From Musa acuminata AAA Group (Eukaryota > Streptophyta > Magnoliopsida > Zingiberales > Musaceae), in contig NC_088331.1 of NCBI RefSeq assembly GCF_036884655.1, positions 16,025,501 to 16,089,500 on the forward strand: a stretch of 64,000 nucleotides of DNA, in the 5' to 3' direction. The notes beneath the pieces were generated by a model that worked only from the letters and a program-made list of their open reading frames with translations, was not told the DNA's origin and made no database searches. Made by a program: the position numbers and the translations under genes. Shown piece after piece: positions 58,182 to 64,000 of the stretch (positions are counted from its first letter, which is position 1; each line of letters begins with the position of its first letter).

Positions 58182-61100
58182 ATGTCGCTTTCAAATCCCT
58201 TACGTGGCATACTTGATGTCAACCGCCTCACTGGTCCAAATTATATGGATTGGTTCCGTAACTTGAGAATTATTCTCACAACGGAGAAAATCGTGTACGT
58301 CCTTGATACAGTGATGCCTACGCCCGAAGAAGGGGCAAGCGAGGATGAGATCGCTCGCTACGTGAAGTACATTGATGACTCCACTCTTTCTCAGTGCTAT
58401 ATGTTGGCCTCTATGACTCCTGAGTTACAAAGACAACATGAAAGATGGATGCCAGATCCATTCTCCTACATGTCCGCAAATTGTTTGAGGAACAGGGAAT
58501 GACTCAGTGATATGAGATATCCAAGAGCCTCTTCCGCGCTTGGATGACTGAGGGGACACCGGTTCAGAACCATGTCCTAAAGATGATTGAGTGGATAGAG
58601 AAACTCGCAGGTCTAGGAATGGTCCTAGAGGATAACTTGTGTGTGGATATTGTGCTTCAGTCCCTACCAGATTCCTTTTCACAGTTCATAATGAATTTTA
58701 ATATGAACAAGCTCTAGGTGACTCTCCCAGAGCTCCTCAATATGTTGAGGGAGGCAGAGAGTACTATTAAGAAAGAGAAGCCAGTTCTCTATACTGGTGA
58801 GACCAGAAAGAAAAGGAAAGCAGAAAGGTCCCTTAAGAAGGGAAAGGGCAAGGGCAAACCAGGTAAAGCAAAGGTTGCTAAGAAAGACCCAGCAAAGGAC
58901 AAAGACCAGTGCTTCCACTGTGGTAAAGATAGGTACTGGAAGAGAAACTGCAAAGAGTACCTTGCAGAAAGGGCGAAACAAAAACTTGATGAAGCTTCAG
59001 GTACATTCATGATCAGTCTCCATTTGTCAGACTCTTATGATAACACATGGGTATTAGATACCGGTAGTGCTTATCATATATGCAATTCGTTGTAGGTTCT
59101 AGCAAGGCCTAGGAGACTAGAGAGAGGCGAGATGGACCTCAAGATGAGTAATGGAGCAAAAGTTACTGTATTAAGTTGTTGGCGAGGTCGCCCTACATCT
59201 GCCTAGTGGAGCTTTTATTGCATTAGATGCATGTTATTTTGTTCCTTCTATTATCAAAAACATTATCTCCATTTCATGTTTAACAGTTAGTGGATATAAA
59301 TTTGTTTTTGAGAACAATGGTTGTTCGATAATATTAGATGATAAGATCATCACGAAAGGAACATTGCATAATGGTTTATTTATGTTAGACACCACTCCAC
59401 ATATCATGAATGTAAATGTGTCAAAAAGGAAACGAGATGAGTTGAACAATGCATACCTGTGGCATTGTAGGCTAGGTCACATCCATGAAAGAAGGATTCA
59501 AAAGTTGCTAAATGATGGATATCTATATCCATTAGACTATATGTCATATGCAACTTGTGAGCCTTGCATTCATGGAAAACTGACCAACTCTCCATTTAGT
59601 GGAACTGGAGAGAGAGACACTGAGTTGTTGGAACTCATACATAGTGATGTATGTGGACCCATGTCAACTCATGCCATTGGAGGTTACTCCTACTTCATTA
59701 CATTTACTGATGATTTCTCAAGGTATGGATATGTGTACTTAATGAAGTACAAGTCCGAGGCCTTTGAGAAATTCAGAGAGTATAAGAATGAGGTGGAGAA
59801 CCAGACTGGAAAGAGTATCAAAACTCTTCGATCATATCGAGGAGGTGAGTACTTAAGTACAGAGTTTACTCAGTTCCTCAAGGACCAAGGGATATTATCC
59901 CAATGGACACCTCCTTATACACCTCAGCTCAATGGTGTCTCTGAAAGGAGAAATCGTACATTATTAGATATGGTACGGTCCATGATGAGTTTCGCTGACC
60001 TATCCATCTCATTCTAGGGATATGCCATACAAACCGCAGCTTACCTTCTGAACAGAGTTCCAACTAAGTCGGTAGTGTCTACACTATATGAGATATGGAA
60101 AGGAAAGAAGCCTGATCTTAAGGTTGTTAAGATTTGGGGCTGCCCTGCCCATGTTAAAAGACACAACCCCGATAAGTTAGAATCAAGGACAGAGCGATGC
60201 AAATTTGTGGGATACCCCAAGGAAACTTGTGGGTATTATTTCTATCATCTCGAGGACCAAAAGGTCTTTGTAGCTGAGAGAGTAGTGTTCCTTGATAAGG
60301 AACACATTCTTGACGGAGACAGTGGGAGAATGATATAATTGAGCGAGGTTGGAGAACTAAGCTCAAGCACCACTCTACAGCCCGAGTCTGTTCAGGTACC
60401 TAATACACAAGTTTCAACTTTACGCAGGTCTGATAGAGTATCCCATCCTCCTGAGAGATATGTGAGACATATTAGAGGAGAGGATGTAGAGGATATTGAT
60501 CCTCAGACCTATGAGGAGGCTATTATGAGTATAGACTCCGGGAAATGGCAAGAAGCCATGAATTCTGAGATGGATTCTATGTACTCCAATAAGGTTTGGA
60601 ACCTAGTTGATGCGCCCGAAGGTATTGTACCCATCGGTTGCAAGTGGATCTTTAAGAAAAAGATCGGAGTAGATGGAAAGGTAGAGACCTATAAAGGAAG
60701 GCTAGTGGCTAAGGGGTATCGTCAAAGGCAAGGTGTTGACTATGACGAAACCTTCTCACCCGTAGCAATGCTAAAATCCATCAGAATTCTATTGGCTATT
60801 GCAGCACACTATGATTATGAGATCTAGCAGATGGATATGAAAACCGCATTCCTCAATGGGAACCTCGAGGAGGAGGTGTATATGATGCAACCTGAGGGAT
60901 ACGTGTCCAAGAACTGCCCAGATAAGGTGTGTAGGTTGCTTAGATCCATTTATGGATTAAAGCAAGCTTCCCGAAGTTGGAACATAAGATTTGATGAGGC
61001 AATCAGATCTTATGACTTCGTTAAGAACGAAGATGAGCCTTGTGCGTACAGAAAGATAAGTGGGAGCTCTATCACCTTTTTGGTGTTATATGTGGATGAC

Positions 61101-61920
61101 ATCCTCATCATTGGGAATGATGTAGGAATGCTATCCATAGTAAAGGCTTGGTTATCTAGACACTTCTCCATGAAGGACTTAGGGGAAGTATCCTATATTT
61201 TGGGGATTAGAATCTATAAAGATAGATCCAAGAGGATGCTTGGCTTGTCCTAGTCCAGGTACATAGAAACCATTGTCAAAAGTTTTGGCATGGAAAATTC
61301 CAAGAAATGGCGAACATGATACCTTATGCCTCAGCAATAGGGCCTATCATGTATGTCATGCTATGTACTAGGCCTGATATAGCGCATGCTCTGAATGTCA
61401 CGAGCAAGTATCAGGCGGATCCAGGCTTGGAGCACTGGAAAGCAGTAAAGTGTATCCTTAAGTACTTGAGAAGGACTAAGGATCTTTTACTAGTATATGG
61501 AGGTAATAGCCTTAAGGTTGAAAGCTACACTGACTCAAGTTTTCAGTCTGATGTCGATGATAGCAAGTCAAATTCAAGGTATATGTACACCTTGAATGGA
61601 GGAGCAGTGTGCTGGAAGAGTTCCAAGCAAGATACCACTGTTGACTCGACCACAAAGGCGGAGTACATTGCTGCATCAGATGCAGCAAAGGAGGGAGTCT
61701 GGATGAAGAAGTTCATCATAGATTTGGGAGTCGTTCCGAATAGGGAGAAGTTGACTTCCTTATATTGTGACAACTATGGGGCGATTACTCAAATAAGGGA
61801 ACCCGGGTCTCATCATAAGTGTTCTGAGGAGGTTCCAGCTTATCAGAGAGATCGTAACCCGAGGAGATATAGTAGTGGAAAGAGTTCCATCCGAAGATAA
61901 CATTGCAGATCCATTGACAA
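58182..61920 (+). pseudogene. Copia gag-pol of element R, interrupted by stops
   Basis: Gag start 58182 (MSLSNPLRGILDVNRL). One-base deletion near 58440 relative to element L, and a TAG at 58715-58717. The zinc knuckle reads [14 protein letters not shown] (about 58910-58955), with Tyr at the His position. Protease [12 protein letters not shown] (about 59048-59083), then TAG at 59093. Integrase 59364-60017 (His/Cys site ending CEPCIHGK; DDE core HSDVCGP) ends at TAG 60015. Linker, then reverse transcriptase 60339-61253, split by TAG at 60825, with LYVDDILI (about 61087-61110). TAG 61251, then RNase H with STTKAEYIA (about 61640-61670). Overall order is that of a complete copia polyprotein of usual length. 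Confidence 0.9.
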
Positions 61921-62008
61921 AGCCGTTGTCTCATTTTGTCTTTGAGCGTCACAGGGGTCTGATGGGGATCAGACACATAGGTGATTGGCTTTAGGTCAAG
62001 TGGGAGAT

Positions 62009-63436
62009 TGCTAGTCATAGGTGCCCAACAAGCCAATCACATGAGTGATAGTACATGTGACTTGATACATAATCTTTTTGCTTATTATATTTTGGCGTAT
62101 ATCACTTTATAACTATTGCATATGTGCATATATATATTGTGATTTCCTTGGATTTGTGCAAAGGGAATCGGATTGTGATGAGATCACGATAATGAGATCG
62201 ATTCACCTTTAAACACGTATCCTAAATAATCCCGGTCATAGGTTACTCGAGAGGGACATCGTGATAACCGGACAAACTGGTGTGCTGTATACCCGTCCAT
62301 ATGATAGATGCAGCTGGTCTCATAGCTGCTCGTGTAGGGACACTAGGGATACAGTACATGTGCTCATTGGAGAATGAGTTTACTGATTGATCCGCTTACG
62401 GAATGCTGGATGGTTGATGATGCCTTATTGTCAGACAACGATTCCATGGTCCTAGTGGTGTATCTGGTCCTTAGACTTGAGACACCAAGGATATCCTGTA
62501 TGAGTGCTCCACTCTTTGATACTAGACTTATAGGTTTGGCTGTCCCAGATCTAGTACAATTGGTCATTGGGAGTGGTAGTCGACCTTACGAGGGCTATTG
62601 AGTGTCGATAGAGGATCATCCACTCTTGGCGTCATGAGAGGAATATCCCATGTGTTCTTGCTCAGACAAATCCCTAGCCAGGGTCATTCGGGTTGAGAGA
62701 GAAAGATTTCTCCGGGAGAATCCGATTAGAGCAAGACTCGAGTAGAAACCGTATGGGTTTGACAGCACCATGCTCGATATACGGTCTTTGGGATATTAGA
62801 TGGATGAGGGACTATAGGTACACGGTAATTGAGGACAAACAGGTCCAATGGATTGGATTCCCCTGTATCGTCTGGGGACTACGGCGTAGTGGCCTAGTAC
62901 GTCCGTAGTCGATGAGTCGAGTGAATTATTATAGAGATAATAATTCACTTAGTTAGAAGGAGTTCTGATAGGTATGACTCACGGCCAGCTCGATATTGGG
63001 CCTAGAGGGTCACACACATATGGTAGGTATTGCGACGAGTAGAGGTTCTGATATGAGATATCCGACGGAGCCCTTGTCTTATTGGATGCAGATCCAATAC
63101 CCACTAGGGGAGGACCCATTAGGGTTTGACAGGGGACCTCTATAAATAGGAGGGATTCAGAGCCTCATAGGCTAGAGTCTTTGCTTGCTTTTCCTATTCT
63201 CCTCTTCCTCTCCACCTCAGAGCAGGCCTGGAGTCTTGAGGAGCGTCGTTGCAACCCTGCTGTGTGGATCACCGCTAGAGAGGAGGACGCTTAACCTCCT
63301 TCACCCTCTCCTAAGGATCTGCAAGGAAACAGGGATATACGATCTCCCTAGGTAACACAATCTATACGCAGTTTCATGTTTCGCGGATTTTTGCGTACCA
63401 ATCTTCGCACGACGACGAACATCTCTTTGGGAATCT
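62009..63436 (+). repeat. 3' LTR of element R, 3' end missing
   Basis: Starts TGCTAGTCAT after AAGTGGGAGAT. Matches the 5' LTR up to TTTGGGAATC, then changes abruptly to Sirevirus-like LTR sequence; the last ~65 bp are absent. TATAAATA at 63141-63148. Confidence 0.85.
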
Positions 63437-64000
63437 ATACGAATTAGTGCAGCGGAAAACTTTCGACGATTAAAACTACGTTCATACAATAAGATCGATT
63501 TCGGTAGAATAGCCGATTCGTAAATCACTTTAACTTGTGATCAAGTAAGATGCAGTTAAAGCGAATCTATAAGGGCAGTTTGCAGTTATGATGGAAATCA
63601 GAATGTAAGCACAAACTGAAATATGATGTTCGTACGATAAAACTGATTTATGTCTAAACACCGATTCGGAAAATACTGAACTTTGAAACACGATCGTAAA
63701 TTCGCAGAAGGCAGTAAGCTATTGAGGAGGTTTACAGTAAAGATAATATGCTCAAAGTAAATGCAAACCAGAGAGCACCGTGATTTTAGAGTGGTTCGGT
63801 CAATCTTGACCTACATCCACTTCTGGCTTCCTCCACCGACGAGGTCACCGACGTCCACTAGAGGCCTTCCTTCAATAGGCGAAGGCCAACCACCCTTTTA
63901 CAGTTTCACTCCTTTTGATGGGCTTAGGAGACAACCCTTACAGAATTTTCTCTCCTCTCTTGAAAGATCGGAACTTGGAAAAAAAAAGGGAGAAAAACTT
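63437..64000 (-). repeat. Truncated Sirevirus-like LTR at window edge (minus)
   Basis: From about 63442 the sequence matches 52711-53270 (GAATTAGTGCAG...GGAGAAAAACTT), on the minus strand the 3' half of an LTR, continuing beyond the window. The extreme LTR end (TGTTAGGATC...) is missing at the junction with element R. Confidence 0.75.

Larger units (their letters stand above)
54936..63436 (+). mobile_element. Angela-like Ty1/copia element R, decayed
   Basis: 5' LTR 54936-56384, primer site, leader 56385-58181, gag-pol 58182-about 61920, polypurine tract (62000-62007), 3' LTR 62009-63436 (end missing). Same family as element L but in opposite orientation. LTRs differ at many bases, and the 5' LTR lacks about 45 bp present at 62130-62180, so it is much older than the two young elements. 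It is inserted at a Sirevirus LTR promoter. No target duplication can be checked, because the 3' end is lost at a junction with another LTR. Confidence 0.9.

Overview
This window is nuclear DNA from a flowering plant. It is almost entirely nested retrotransposons around one convincing host gene. A monocot is likely, because the host gene is very GC-rich with a GC-rich first exon and the elements are copia-dominated. A Zingiberales-type genome would fit, but nothing in the window proves the species. There are no prokaryotic features, and no rRNA or tRNA gene was recognised.

Layout. 1-3925: minus-strand Ty1/copia element cut by the window edge (gag, 1.8-kb leader, 1.5-kb LTR; Angela-like organisation). 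It abuts an LTR fragment of a second, Sirevirus-like family (3926-4799). 4800-6208: 3' end of a third copia element with its LTR. 6209-6611: a small rearranged duplication. 6612-13435: imperfect inverted repeats enclose a decayed ankyrin/PGG gene (Pack-MULE-like). That gene was later hit by a complete copia element (8366-13179) with identical-looking LTRs, a 5-bp target duplication and one long open gag-pol frame. 13440-26048: an old L1-type LINE with poly-A tail, split by a 3.1-kb insert and by a decayed copia element. 27101-28359: a two-exon LBD18-like transcription factor gene. 28360-31800: ordinary intergenic DNA. 31830-47057: retroelement remnants and an old Sirevirus-like element whose gag was hit by a very young, non-autonomous relative (34675-44038). 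47058-54935: minus-strand copia pol fragments, including a 2.2-kb tandem duplication, and two truncated LTRs. 54936-63436: plus-strand second copy of the Angela-like family, decayed. 63437-64000: another truncated LTR.

Most notable. (1) The long untranslated leader of the Angela-like family carries four hairpins. They share an 18-nt core but have different, self-complementary arms. Both copies in the window keep them, with pairing-preserving changes in one arm. (2) The young Sirevirus-like element has 2.3-kb LTRs, a GGATG target duplication, a gag and a separate 371-codon ORF resembling the 'putative plant transposon protein' family, but no protease, integrase or reverse transcriptase. Its LTRs contain three tandem arrays, one with 17 copies of a TTTAGACGTAAA-type unit that is single-copy in relatives, and one motif recurs just upstream of the second ORF. 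(3) A gene fragment lies between long inverted repeats and then became the target of an apparently intact copia element.

How the parts interact. The young element must borrow polymerase functions. Sirevirus-type pol sequence is present here (49156-52695) but broken, so any helper would be elsewhere. The LBD gene is the only likely host-functional unit. All boundaries and divergences were read by eye.
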